From the NCBI RefSeq assembly GCF_014203545.1, contig NZ_JACHJG010000005.1, forward strand, positions 383,726-447,725: a stretch of 64,000 nucleotides of DNA. Direction: 5' to 3'. Below the pieces are notes generated by a model that was given only the letters and a program-made list of their open reading frames with translations, did not search any database and was not told the origin of the DNA. Shown piece after piece: positions 54,939 through 63,362 of the stretch. Each line of letters starts with the position of its first letter. Positions within the stretch are counted from its first letter, which is position 1. The DNA is from Streptomyces netropsis. Its GTDB lineage: Bacteria; Actinomycetota; Actinomycetes; Streptomycetales; Streptomycetaceae. Position numbers and translations under genes: made by a program.

Positions 54939-57458
54939 CTACTCGGCCTTGATGGCCGAGAGCATGTTCAGCCGGGCCGCCCGGCGGGCGGGCCACAGCG
55001 CGGCCAGCACGCCCACGGCGGCGGCCAGCAGCAGGAAGATCCCCATGCGGCCCCACGGGAGCACCAGCTCGTAGGTGGCCATGGCGTTGCGGATCAGCTC
55101 GCCGGCCGCCCAGCCGAGGAAGACACCGAGGCCGATGCCGAGCACACCGCCGAAGAGCGAGATGACCAGCGACTCCAGCCGCACCATCCGCTTGATGCCC
55201 TTGCGGTCCAGGCCGATGGCGCGCAGCATGCCGATCTCCTGCGACCGCTCGAAGACGGACATCGCGAGGGTGTTGACGACGCCGAGCACCGCGACGATCA
55301 CGGCCATCGCGAGCAGCCCGTAGAGCATGTTCAGCATCAGGTTGATCGCGCCGGCGATGGACTCGGAGATGTCCTTCTTGTCCTGGACCAGGATGGCCGG
55401 GTTGTCGCCGAGGGCCTTGTGCAGCGACTCCTTGGACGCCTCGCTCACGCCGGCCTTGGTCTTGACCATGACCTGCTGGTCGGTGATCTCGCTCTGGTGC
55501 GGGGCGAGGGTCCTGGTGTCGACCATGATGCCGCGCATCAGGTCGTTGCCCACGTAGACACCCGAGACCGTGAGCTTGCCCCGCTTGCCGTCCTCAAAGG
55601 TGGTGTCGAGGGTCGAGCCGAGCTTCCAGCCGTAGCTGCGGGCGGTCTTGTCGTCGACGACGACCTTGTTGCCGGAGAGGCCGGCGAACGAGCCCTTGGT
55701 GAAGTCGAGCTTGGTGAGGTCGGTGATGGTCTTGCTGTTCACCCCGACCAGCTGCTGGAAGTCGCCGTCGATCCGGGACGGGGACTGGCGCAGCGGGCTG
55801 GAGGCGGTGACCCCGTCCAGCGCGGACAGCTTCTTCTCGACGTCCGGGGAGAGCGGGGTCCGGCTCGCCATGGAGACGATGTAGTCGGCCTTGATGGCCT
55901 CCGTGGCCATCTTGTCGATGGCCTTGGACACGCTGCCCGCGATGACCGTGAGGCCGGTGATCAGGGTGAGGCCGATCATCAGGGCCGAGGCGGTCGCGGC
56001 GGTGCGGCGCGGGTTGCGGACCGCGTTCTGCCGGGCGAGCTTGCCGGAGATCCCGAAGACGCGCAGCACGGGGGCCGCGGCGGCGATCAGCGGGCGGGAC
56101 AGCAGCGGGGTGAGCACGAAGACGCCGACGAGCAGCAGCGCCGCGCCCATGCCGAGGATCGACTGGGTCTTCGAGACGAGGACGAGCGCGACACCCGCGG
56201 CGGCGAGGACGGCGCCGATGGAGTTGCGGACCACCAGCGACCGGGTGGTGGCCACGGCGTGCACGCTGTTCATCGCGGCGACCGGGGGGATCTTCGCGGC
56301 ACGGCGGCCGGGCAGCCAGGCGGCGAGCATCGTCACGACGATGCCGACGACCAGCGAGCTGATGATCGCGGAGGGCGGGATCACGAGCGGGCCGTCGGGG
56401 ACGGTGGCGCCGGTGCCGTTCATCAGGGCGCGCAGACCGGAGCCGATGCCGATGCCGGCCACGAGGCCCGCGACGGCCGCGACCGCGCCGACGACGAACG
56501 CCTCGATGAGCACGGAGCGGGTGACCTGACGGCGGCTCGCGCCGACCGCGCGCATCAGCGCCAGCTCCTTGGTGCGCTGGGAGACCAGCATGGTGAAGGT
56601 GTTGGCGATGATGAAGATGCCCACGAAGAGCGAGATGCCCGCGAAGATCAGCAGGCCGTCCTTCATGCCGTTCATGCCGGTGGCGATGATCTTCGCCTGG
56701 TCGTCGGCGAGCTTCTTGCCGGTGGTGGCCTCGGCGTCGCGCGGCAGGATCTTGTCCAGCTCGGTCTTGAGCGCGGTCTGGGACGTGCCGGGCGCGGCCT
56801 TCACGTCGATCTCGCTGAACCGGCCGGGCTTGGCGTAGAGCTTCTGCGCGGTCGGGGTGTCGAAGAGGGCGAGGCTGCCACCGGCGGCGACGTTGCCGTC
56901 GTCGGTGGTGAAGATGCCGGTGACCTTCTGCGGCAGCACCGGGCCGTTCACGGAGACCCGGACGGTGTCACCGACCTTGTAGCCCGCGCGGTCGGCGGTG
57001 GTGGCGTCGAGGGCGATCTCGCCCTTCGCCTGCGGCGCGCGGCCGCTCTTCATCGGGTAGCGGGGGTCCTTGCCGCCGGTGCCCGGGTAGTAGTTGGCGC
57101 CGGAGGAGGCGAAGCCCTCACCGAGGAGCTTGCCCTTCTTGTCCGATATCGCGGCGAAGCCGTTCACGGAGCCGGTGACCGAGGCGGCGCCCGGCACCTT
57201 CGCGGCCCGGTCGAGCAGGCCCTGGCCGAGGTCGGGCGCGGCACCGGGCTTGCCCTTGTCGCCGTCCTCCCGGTGGGGCTGGATGGCGACGTCGACGCCG
57301 GTGAAGCCCTTCTGGGAGCTCTTCTGGTACGCGTCCGAGATGGTCGAGGTGAAGACCAGGGTGCCGGAGACGAAGGCCACGCCGAGCATGACGGCGAGGA
57401 CGGTCATCAGCAGCCGGGCCTTGTGCGCGAGCACATTGCGCAAGGCGGTACGGAACAT
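54939..57458 (-). CDS. FtsX-domain ABC transporter permease (MacB-like), second copy
   Basis: 839 residues with the same plan as the permease at 24333-26894: an N-terminal helix (ARLLMTVLAVMLGVAFVSGTLVFTST), a large extracytoplasmic domain, a first FtsX domain with VSQRTKELALMRAVGASRRQ, a central helix pair, a second extracytoplasmic part, and a C-terminal FtsX domain with VFERSQEIGMLRAIGLDRKG, ending ARRAARLNMLSAIKAE. Clear paralogue, but well diverged. ATG 57458 has AGGA six bases upstream. It follows its ATPase gene on the minus strand after 106 nt. Confidence 0.95.
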   Translation of the reverse strand: MFRTALRNVLAHKARLLMTVLAVMLGVAFVSGTLVFTSTISDAYQKSSQKGFTGVDVAIQPHREDGDKGKPGAAPDLGQGLLDRAAKVPGAASVTGSVNGFAAISDKKGKLLGEGFASSGANYYPGTGGKDPRYPMKSGRAPQAKGEIALDATTADRAGYKVGDTVRVSVNGPVLPQKVTGIFTTDDGNVAAGGSLALFDTPTAQKLYAKPGRFSEIDVKAAPGTSQTALKTELDKILPRDAEATTGKKLADDQAKIIATGMNGMKDGLLIFAGISLFVGIFIIANTFTMLVSQRTKELALMRAVGASRRQVTRSVLIEAFVVGAVAAVAGLVAGIGIGSGLRALMNGTGATVPDGPLVIPPSAIISSLVVGIVVTMLAAWLPGRRAAKIPPVAAMNSVHAVATTRSLVVRNSIGAVLAAAGVALVLVSKTQSILGMGAALLLVGVFVLTPLLSRPLIAAAAPVLRVFGISGKLARQNAVRNPRRTAATASALMIGLTLITGLTVIAGSVSKAIDKMATEAIKADYIVSMASRTPLSPDVEKKLSALDGVTASSPLRQSPSRIDGDFQQLVGVNSKTITDLTKLDFTKGSFAGLSGNKVVVDDKTARSYGWKLGSTLDTTFEDGKRGKLTVSGVYVGNDLMRGIMVDTRTLAPHQSEITDQQVMVKTKAGVSEASKESLHKALGDNPAILVQDKKDISESIAGAINLMLNMLYGLLAMAVIVAVLGVVNTLAMSVFERSQEIGMLRAIGLDRKGIKRMVRLESLVISLFGGVLGIGLGVFLGWAAGELIRNAMATYELVLPWGRMGIFLLLAAAVGVLAALWPARRAARLNMLSAIKAE

Positions 57459-57564
57459 GGTCAGTCCTGAGTGGGGTTCCCTCGTCCCTGTGACGGGTGA
57501 GGGGCGAGGGGGGACGAGAGGGAGGGGGCCCTGTGGGCGTCGGTTCGGGGGCTGCCCCCGGTCC

Positions 57565-58347
57565 TCAGCTCGTGCGGCCCTTGGCGTCGAAGCGCTTCAT
57601 GCGGTCGAGGACCGCGTCGGCGGTGGGCTCGCGCAGTTCGTCGACGATGCGGCCGTCGGCGAGGAAGACGACGCGGTCGGCGTAGGAGGCGGCGACGGGG
57701 TCGTGGGTGACCATGACCACGGTCTGGCCCAGCTCGCGCACCGAGTTGCGCAGGAAGCCCAGCACCTCGGCGCCGGAGCGGGAGTCGAGGTTTCCGGTCG
57801 GCTCGTCGGCGAACATGATCTCGGGGCGGCCGGCCAGGGCGCGGGCCACGGCGACGCGCTGCTGCTGGCCGCCGGAGAGCTGGTTGGGCCGGTGCTTGAG
57901 CCGCCCGGAGAGCCCGACGGTGTCGACGACCATGTCCAGCCACTGCTTGTCGGGCTTGCGGCCCGCGATGTCCATGGGAAGCGTGATGTTCTCCAGGGCG
58001 TTCAGCGTGGGCAGCAGGTTGAACGCCTGGAAGATGAAGCCGATCTTGTCGCGCCGAAGGCGGGTGAGCTTCTTGTCGTTCAGCGAGGTGAGCTCGGTGT
58101 CGCCGATCCGCGCGGAGCCGCCGGAGACGGAGTCGAGGCCCGCCATGCAGTGCATGAGCGTCGACTTGCCGGAGCCGGACGGGCCCATGATCGCGGTGAA
58201 CTCGGCCTGACGGAACTCCACGGACACGGCGTCCAGGGCGACCACCTGGGTCTCGCCCTGTCCGTAGACCTTGGTGAGGTCCGTGGCGCGGGCCGCCACC
58301 GCGGTGGTGCGGACGGCGGTCTGGACGCCGAAGGGGGTGGTGGTCAC
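57565..58347 (-). CDS. MacB-type ABC transporter ATP-binding protein, second copy
   Basis: 260 residues. Walker A GPSGSGKST, FIFQAFNLLPTLNALENITLPMDIAGRKPD, LSGGQQQRVAVARALAGRP, IMFADEPTGNLDSRSGAEV, VVMVTHDPVAASYADR. Long stretches are identical to the ATPase at 23548-24336. GTG 58347 has AGGAG nine bases upstream. First gene of the operon with the permease. Upstream the promoter region extends to about 58660. Confidence 0.95.
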   Translation of the reverse strand: MTTTPFGVQTAVRTTAVAARATDLTKVYGQGETQVVALDAVSVEFRQAEFTAIMGPSGSGKSTLMHCMAGLDSVSGGSARIGDTELTSLNDKKLTRLRRDKIGFIFQAFNLLPTLNALENITLPMDIAGRKPDKQWLDMVVDTVGLSGRLKHRPNQLSGGQQQRVAVARALAGRPEIMFADEPTGNLDSRSGAEVLGFLRNSVRELGQTVVMVTHDPVAASYADRVVFLADGRIVDELREPTADAVLDRMKRFDAKGRTS

Positions 58348-58755
58348 GGTGGAGCACTCCTGTCGGGACGAGGGCGGGGACGTATCTCCATCGTCCTGTG
58401 CGGATATGCCGCCGGGGTCAGACCCAGCTCCCGTTCCCGGGACAGACTCAAGGGGTAGCCGCCGAGCGGTTCGTCATCCTTTGGTAGGAGGGCGCCCCTG
58501 AGTGCCGGAGACGAGATTGCGACAATTGCGGGCGGCGCCGGGGGCGGGGGGATGGACAGGGGAGATCGGGGGAGATCGGCCTCTGGCATGTGCCAATGGC
58601 GTCATCCCTGCACTGATAGGCCCTCAGTTGCCAATAAAATAAGACAACCTCGGGTCATCGTTCCGCTGTTTGGGGGGCGCTCCCCGGATAGGCTCGTCCT
58701 GCTCTCTTCTGGTGAGGCGCGCGCGCCTCCCAGCCCGTTACGGCCCGAGAGCTCT
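58348..58755. other. 408-nt region between the ABC operon and bldA
   Basis: No gene seen. It has a rare A/T-rich patch CCAATAAAATAAGAC (58631-58645) and TAGGCT (58689-58694), the likely -10 of the tRNA gene. The minus-strand promoter of the ABC operon must also lie here. Confidence 0.6.
58689..58694 (+). promoter_or_regulatory. Predicted bldA -10 element
   Basis: TAGGCT, 62 nt upstream of the mature 5' end, with TTTGGG-like -35 bases about 16 nt before it. Confidence 0.45.
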
Positions 58756-58840
58756 GCCCGGATGGTGGAATGCAGACACGGCGAGCTTAAACCTCGCTGG
58801 CCTTACGGCCGTGCCGGTTCGAGTCCGGTTCCGGGCACCA
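58756..58840 (+). tRNA. bldA: tRNA-Leu (anticodon TAA), bldA
   Basis: Acceptor GCCCGGA pairs with TCCGGGC, and the 3' CCA is encoded. The anticodon stem GCGAG/CTCGC encloses the loop CTTAAAC, so the anticodon is TAA and reads UUA. The variable arm (GGCC..GGCC type) marks a class II Leu tRNA. In Streptomyces this single UUA tRNA is bldA, needed for aerial growth and for many antibiotics because UUA codons sit in their regulatory genes. I noticed no in-frame TTA in the genes here, but did not check every codon. Confidence 0.96.
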
Positions 58841-59064
58841 ACGCGCACCGTGCTGTATCCGCACACGGGCGCGGTCTCCGCCGGAAGCGGAATGTACCCC
58901 ACCGTTTCTCGGTGTGCGACGCGTCACGTGGAACCGACCGGCTTCGGTTTGCGTTGTGAGGGAAGACGCGCAAAGAAAAGATCGTCCCCAAGCAGGAGGG
59001 CCATTTCTTTGCCTACCTATTACCCTTGTCGCAAGGCCGCGCAGGGTGGCCATGGAGGAGTGAA

Positions 59065-59937
59065 ATGAGGAGCAGCAACCCGGTCTTCTCGCGACGGGGG
59101 TTCAGCCGCGACAACGGCGGCTACGCGGGCTTCAACGCGGGGCCGCAGGCCGGGGCCGCGACCCAGGGCAACCCCTACGCGACCAACCCGTACGCCGAGC
59201 CCACCAACCCCTACGCGGCGAACCCGTACGCGACCGGCGGGCCCGATCTGCAGCACGGTGCCCCGCAGGCTCCGGCGCAGCCCGGCCGGATGACCATGGA
59301 CGACGTCGTCTCGCGCACCGGCATGACGCTGGGCGCCGTCGTCGTCGCCGCCGGTCTGGCCTGGGCGCTCGAGCTGCCCGTGGCGCTCGGATTCGGTGCC
59401 GGTCTCGTCGCGATGGTGCTCGGCTTCATCCAGGCGTTCAAGGCCAAGCCCGTCCCCGCGCTGATCCTCGGCTACGCCGTCTTCGAGGGCCTGTTCCTCG
59501 GCGTGATCAGCCAGGTCTACAACAACGTCGCGCAGGGCGCCCCGATGCAGGCGGTGCTCGGTACGACCGCCGTCTTCGTGGGTGTCCTGATCGCCTACAA
59601 GACCCGCCTCATCCGGGTCGACCGCAGGTTCGTCCGCTTCGTGATGGCGGCCGCGATCGGCTTCGTGCTGCTGATGGCCGTCAACATGCTGTTCGCCGTC
59701 TTCGGCGGTGGCGACGGCCTCGGCTTCCGCACCGGCGGTCTGGGCATCGTCGTCGGCATCGTCGGCGTGCTGCTCGGCGCGGCGTTCCTCGCGCTGGACT
59801 TCAAGCAGATCGAGGACGGCGTCCGCTACGGCGCGCCCCGCGAGGAGTCCTGGCTGGCGGCCTTCGGCCTGACGCTCTCCCTCGTGTGGATCTACACCGA
59901 GATGCTCCGCCTGATCTCGCTGCTGAGCAGCGACTGA
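59065..59937 (+). CDS. Bax inhibitor-1/YccA family membrane protein
   Basis: 290 residues. An N-terminal tail of about 75 residues with NPY repeats (NPYATNPYAEPTNPYAANPYAT), then seven hydrophobic segments (about 95-290), including MTLGAVVVAAGLAWALELPVALGFGAGLVAMVLGF, AVFEGLFLGVISQVYNN (BI-1 signature region), and the final LALDFKQIEDGVRYGAPREESWLAAFGLTLSLVWIYTEMLRLISLL, where the Asp/Glu pair is conserved in BI-1 channels. ATG 59065 has GGAGGAG four bases upstream. Perhaps a pH-sensitive Ca2+ leak; function in Streptomyces unknown. Confidence 0.93.
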   Translation: MRSSNPVFSRRGFSRDNGGYAGFNAGPQAGAATQGNPYATNPYAEPTNPYAANPYATGGPDLQHGAPQAPAQPGRMTMDDVVSRTGMTLGAVVVAAGLAWALELPVALGFGAGLVAMVLGFIQAFKAKPVPALILGYAVFEGLFLGVISQVYNNVAQGAPMQAVLGTTAVFVGVLIAYKTRLIRVDRRFVRFVMAAAIGFVLLMAVNMLFAVFGGGDGLGFRTGGLGIVVGIVGVLLGAAFLALDFKQIEDGVRYGAPREESWLAAFGLTLSLVWIYTEMLRLISLLSSD

Positions 59938-59961
59938 CGGCAACAGCAGTAGTAGTGGGAA

Positions 59962-60017
59962 CCGGTCGCCATGGCGACCGGAAGGGCCCGGGAAGGCATC
60001 GCCTTCCCGGGCCCTTC
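59962..60017 (+). terminator. Palindrome and terminator after the BI-1 gene
   Basis: A perfect 20-bp palindrome CCGGTCGCCATGGCGACCGG (59962-59981) abuts a hairpin with perfect 17-bp arms (59981-59997 and 60001-60017) and loop ATC. Confidence 0.85.
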
Positions 60018-60052
60018 GTCGTCTGTCGGGGGTCGTTTCGCCGGGTGTGCGG

Positions 60053-60283
60053 CTATCCCAGCTTCCGCGCCGCCCGCCGGAGGTCGTACTCGTGGACGAT
60101 CGCTTTGGCGTGGCCGTATGCGAGGTCGTGCTCTCCCCGCAGCCAGCTGACCTTCTCCTCGAAGCGGAAGAGAGAGGGGCCTTCATCGACCGTGCGCAGC
60201 CAGTCGGCGATCTCGCGACCGGTGCATTGGGGGATTCGGGAGAGCAGATTCCGGTGGGTTTCGTCGGAGAAGACGTGGGTCAT
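60053..60283 (-). CDS. DUF4287-like small protein
   Basis: 76 residues: MTHVFSDETHRNLLSRIPQCTGREIADWLRTVDEGPSLFRFEEKVSWLRGEHDLAYGHAKAIVHEYDLRRA in parts. TGREIxxW and KxxWLRxEHxLxYGHAxAIV match the DUF4287 pattern. ATG 60283 with GGAGG five bases upstream is the start; ATG 60319 would add 12 residues. Function unknown. Confidence 0.82.
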   Translation of the reverse strand: MTHVFSDETHRNLLSRIPQCTGREIADWLRTVDEGPSLFRFEEKVSWLRGEHDLAYGHAKAIVHEYDLRRAARKLG

Positions 60284-60381
60284 CGGCGCCTCCGGACGCG
60301 TCGAATGATGGTCCTTCATGTCACCGTGCCTGAGTGTTCAGGCGTTGGCAACAGTCGGTGGGCGGCGCATAGGCTCGCGGC

Positions 60382-60720
60382 GTGGATGATGTGACGCCTC
60401 TTCTGGCCGCTGTGGACGCCTTCGCCGACCGGCTGCGTGCCCTGCCGCAGTCCCGACTGAGCAGGGGGGCGGCGGCGGAAGCGCTGGCCCTGGCCCGAGA
60501 CCTGGCCGCCTGGACGCAGCGGATCGAGGAGCCGGGGACGGCCGCGCCCAGGGAGATGCCGGAGGCCGGCATGTTCGCGGTCGCCGACCAAGTGGCCGTG
60601 GCCGGCCACGATTTGGCCGAAGCGCTGGCCCTCGGCGGTGGGGATCCGGCCGCGACGGGTCCGGGGGTGGCCGAGGCCGTGGCCCTCGTCGAGGCCGCGG
60701 CGAAGCGCTGCGGCCTGTAA
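60382..60720 (+). CDS. Hypothetical helical protein
   Basis: 112 residues, Ala/Leu-rich and wholly helical by eye (LAAVDAFADRLRALPQSRLSRGAAAEALALARDLAAWTQRIEEPG ...VADQVAVAGHDLAEALALGG... VAEAVALVEAAAKRCGL). No family recognised. GTG 60382 follows TAGGCT (60371-60376) by 5-6 nt and has no ribosome site, so the message is probably leaderless. A match to that pattern is the main support for this start. Confidence 0.7.
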   Translation: MDDVTPLLAAVDAFADRLRALPQSRLSRGAAAEALALARDLAAWTQRIEEPGTAAPREMPEAGMFAVADQVAVAGHDLAEALALGGGDPAATGPGVAEAVALVEAAAKRCGL

Positions 60721-60778
60721 ACGCCTTACGGAGGGCGGCGGAAGGCCCGCCGGGCCCCCGGGGCGTGCGGGAGTGCGT

Positions 60779-60798
60779 ACGGGCCCTGCCGGGCCCGT
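60779..60798. terminator. Hairpin between convergent genes
   Basis: ACGGGCCC-TGCC-GGGCCCGT, perfect 8-bp arms. Confidence 0.6.
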
Positions 60799-60805
60799 GA
60801 GGGGC

Positions 60806-61651
60806 CTACAGGGAGGCGATGACGCGGTCGGCGAGGACGTAGACGTTCCCCGACGCGCAGCCGAACGTCAGGGCGTACGCGCCGGAGACCCCGGAGCCGC
60901 CCAGCAGGACGGGGGCGTCGCCGGTGCGCAGTGCGTCCGCGAGCTGCTCGGCGGTCTCGCGGTGGCCGGGGGTCATGCAGATCGTGGTGCCGTCGGCGAA
61001 GACGTACACGTCGAGGGTGCCGAGCGGTCCGGGGCGCACGTCGGCGAGCGGCATCCGCGTCTCCGCCAGCTCGGCGAGCCGCTCGACGGTGCGCTCGTGA
61101 TCGTCGACCTGGGGGAACGGCGAGAAGTCCGGGTGCGAGGGGTGGCGCCGGCGCGCGGCGGCCAGCTCGGGCGATTCGGCGGCCTCCGCGTCGGCGACGG
61201 CCTCGGCCGCCTCGGTCAGCGGGTCGGTGCCCGGCAGCGGCTCCAGACCGGCGAGGTCCGCCTGGCGGGGCACGAAGAGCCCGCCGTAGGGGCCCTCGGG
61301 CGTCAGCAGGTCGTCACCGAGGCCGGCCAGGCCGCCCAGCAGGGACGGGGCGTCGGCGGCGTCCCGGGCCTCCTGTGCCGCCCAGAAGGCGCGAGCCTCG
61401 GCCAGCTCCCGCTCGCGCTCCTCGGCGAGCGCGTCGGCAACGGCCGCGCGTATCTCGGAGAGCTCCGCGACGGGGGCGGTCCGGGCGGCGGGCACCGGCG
61501 CGTGGACCGGGCGGTCCGCGGTGGCGGCCGCCAGCTCGACGCGCAGGGCGGTGATCTGCCGGCGCAGACCGCGCGTGGTGTGGAGGGCGGCGGCGCCCGC
61601 CGCCGTCGCGGTGGCAGCGGCAAGCAGCAGGGCAAGGGACATGGCGCTCAC
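60806..61651 (-). CDS. Hypothetical membrane-anchored protein
   Basis: 281 residues. A short N-terminal hydrophobic helix (LALLLAAATATAAGAAAL, 6-23) is followed by a predicted coiled coil (RGLRRQITALRVELAAA; EIRAAVADALAEERERELAEARAFWAAQEARDA) and a C-terminal alpha/beta domain ending in TLDVYVFADGTTICMTPGHRETAEQLADAL...GAYALTFGCASGNVYVLADRVIASL. That domain is unfamiliar to me. GTG 61651 has GGGAG seven bases upstream; ATG 61642 is an alternative. Cytoplasmic face inferred from the lack of a signal cleavage site. Confidence 0.75.
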   Translation of the reverse strand: MSAMSLALLLAAATATAAGAAALHTTRGLRRQITALRVELAAATADRPVHAPVPAARTAPVAELSEIRAAVADALAEERERELAEARAFWAAQEARDAADAPSLLGGLAGLGDDLLTPEGPYGGLFVPRQADLAGLEPLPGTDPLTEAAEAVADAEAAESPELAAARRRHPSHPDFSPFPQVDDHERTVERLAELAETRMPLADVRPGPLGTLDVYVFADGTTICMTPGHRETAEQLADALRTGDAPVLLGGSGVSGAYALTFGCASGNVYVLADRVIASL

Positions 61652-61796
61652 TGACGTACTCCCGGTTGCAATAGATCCCCCGAATTCCTACCTCAGCTTC
61701 GCGCGCGATGCCCCCGGAGCGTAGTGCAAAACGTCATGAAACGGGCGGGACCAAGGGCCTGGACGTTGTTCCTTCAACGACTCTGACCTGGGGAAA

Positions 61797-61839
61797 CGAA
61801 TCTCCCCCGGGACATTGGTCACATCCTGGGGGAGATTCG
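61797..61839. repeat. Inverted repeat downstream of the thiolase gene
   Basis: CGAATCTCCCCC (61797-61808) and GGGGGAGATTCG (61828-61839) are perfect with a 19-nt loop. Lying after the thiolase stop on the minus strand, it may be a terminator, or a regulatory site for the gene ending at 60806 (start 61651). Confidence 0.55.
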
Positions 61840-61922
61840 GTCACGTTCCCGCACGGCCACGCCGGAGGCCGATATGGGGTCAGATGTGCGTCGAGCGGGA
61901 GACCTTGCAGGTCAGCTCAGAC

Positions 61923-63143
61923 TCAGCTCAGCCGCTCGATCACCATGGCCATGCCCTGGCCGCCACCGACACACATCGTTTCCAGGCCGAACTGCTTGTC
62001 GTGGAACTGGAGCGAGTTGATGAGCGTGCCGGTGATGCGCGCGCCGGTCATACCGAAGGGGTGACCCACGGCGATGGCGCCGCCGTTGACGTTCAGACGG
62101 TCCAGGTCGATGCCGAGGTCCCGGTACGAGGGGATGACCTGCGCCGCGAACGCCTCGTTGATCTCGACCAGGTCGATGTCGCCGATGCCCAGCCCGGCCC
62201 GCTTCAGGGCCTGCTTGCTGGCCTCCACCGGCCCGTAGCCCATGATCTCGGGGGACAGGCCCGAGACGCCGGTCGAGACGATCCGGGCGAGCGGGGTCAG
62301 GCCCAGCTCGCGCGCCTTGGTGTCGGACATGATCACCAGGGCGGCGGCACCGTCGTTGAGCGGGCAGCAGTTGGCCGCCGTGATCAGACCGTCGGGGCGG
62401 AAGGCGGGCTTCAGGCCCGAGACGCCCTCCAGGGTCACACCCGCGCGCGGACCGTCGTCCTTGGTGACGACCGTGCCGTCCGGGGTGGTGACCGGGGTGA
62501 TCTCGCGCTCCCAGAAGCCGTTCTTGATGGCTTCCTCGGCGAGGTTCTGCGACCGTACGCCGAACTCGTCCATGTCCTGGCGGGTGACGCCCTTGAGGCG
62601 GGCCAGGTTCTCGGCCGTCTGTCCCATCGCGATGTACGCGTCCGGCACGAGGCCGTCCTCGCGCGGGTCGTGCCAGTCCGTGCCCTCCTGCGCGGCGCGC
62701 TCGGCGGTGCGGGCCTCGGCGTCCGCGAAGAGCGGGTTGTGGGTGCCGGGCAGGCCGTCGGAGGAGCCGTTGACGGACCGGGAGACCATCTCGACGCCCG
62801 CCGAGATGAAGACGTCACCCTCGCCCGCCTTGATGGCGTGCAGCGCCATCCGCGAGGTCTGGAGCGACGAGGAACAGTAACGGGTGATCGTGCAGCCCGG
62901 CAGGTGGTCCATGCCCATCTGCACGGCCACGATGCGGCCCAGGTTGTGGCCCTGCTCACCGCCGGGCAGACCGCAGCCGAGCATCAGGTCGTCGATGTCG
63001 CGCGGGTCGAGCTCGGGGATCTTGGCGAGCGCCGCCTGGATGATCGTGGCGGTCAGATCGTCGGGGCGCAGGTCCTTCAGCGAGCCCTTGAAGGCGCGGC
63101 CGATGGGGGAGCGGGCGGTTGAGACGATCACGGCTTCGGGCAT
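61923..63143 (-). CDS. Acetyl-CoA acetyltransferase (thiolase)
   Basis: 406 residues. Interconverts acetyl-CoA and acetoacetyl-CoA, or cleaves longer 3-ketoacyl-CoA in beta-oxidation. Acyl-binding Cys90 in ITRYCSSSLQTS, AGVEMVSRS, the signature NVNGGAIAVGHPFGMTGAR (active-site His), and the second Cys in ETMCVGGGQGMAMVIE. ATG 63143 has GGAG five bases upstream. A longer frame to 63260 is not supported. The length and FadA-type motifs suggest a degradative thiolase, but the physiological direction is open. Confidence 0.95.
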   Translation of the reverse strand: MPEAVIVSTARSPIGRAFKGSLKDLRPDDLTATIIQAALAKIPELDPRDIDDLMLGCGLPGGEQGHNLGRIVAVQMGMDHLPGCTITRYCSSSLQTSRMALHAIKAGEGDVFISAGVEMVSRSVNGSSDGLPGTHNPLFADAEARTAERAAQEGTDWHDPREDGLVPDAYIAMGQTAENLARLKGVTRQDMDEFGVRSQNLAEEAIKNGFWEREITPVTTPDGTVVTKDDGPRAGVTLEGVSGLKPAFRPDGLITAANCCPLNDGAAALVIMSDTKARELGLTPLARIVSTGVSGLSPEIMGYGPVEASKQALKRAGLGIGDIDLVEINEAFAAQVIPSYRDLGIDLDRLNVNGGAIAVGHPFGMTGARITGTLINSLQFHDKQFGLETMCVGGGQGMAMVIERLS

Positions 63144-63313
63144 CACGGCTCCAAGGGGCGAGTGAAGGTGCGGCGCGCAGCGCCTCGTTGAGGGGTGGTG
63201 GCCGGGTGGCGGGCGGGATGGACTCAACTGGAAGTTACCCGCACGTAGGGCCATGGTCACCGACTCCGTGCTGTGATGCGGGCCTCTTTTCTAAGCGGCT
63301 GCTCAGGCGGGGT

Positions 63314-63355
63314 GCGGGTGCGGCGGGGCCGGCCGCCCGGCACCACCGCACCCGC
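63314..63355. terminator. Hairpin downstream of the SGNH hydrolase
   Basis: GCGGGTGCGG (63314-63323) and CCGCACCCGC (63346-63355), perfect arms, 8 nt after the stop on the minus strand. Confidence 0.7.
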
Positions 63356-63362
63356 CCGCCGC

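Noticed and set aside
55419-57470. 683-residue plus-strand open frame antisense to the second permease
   Set aside because: Asp/Gly/Arg-rich shadow of a real gene on the other strand.
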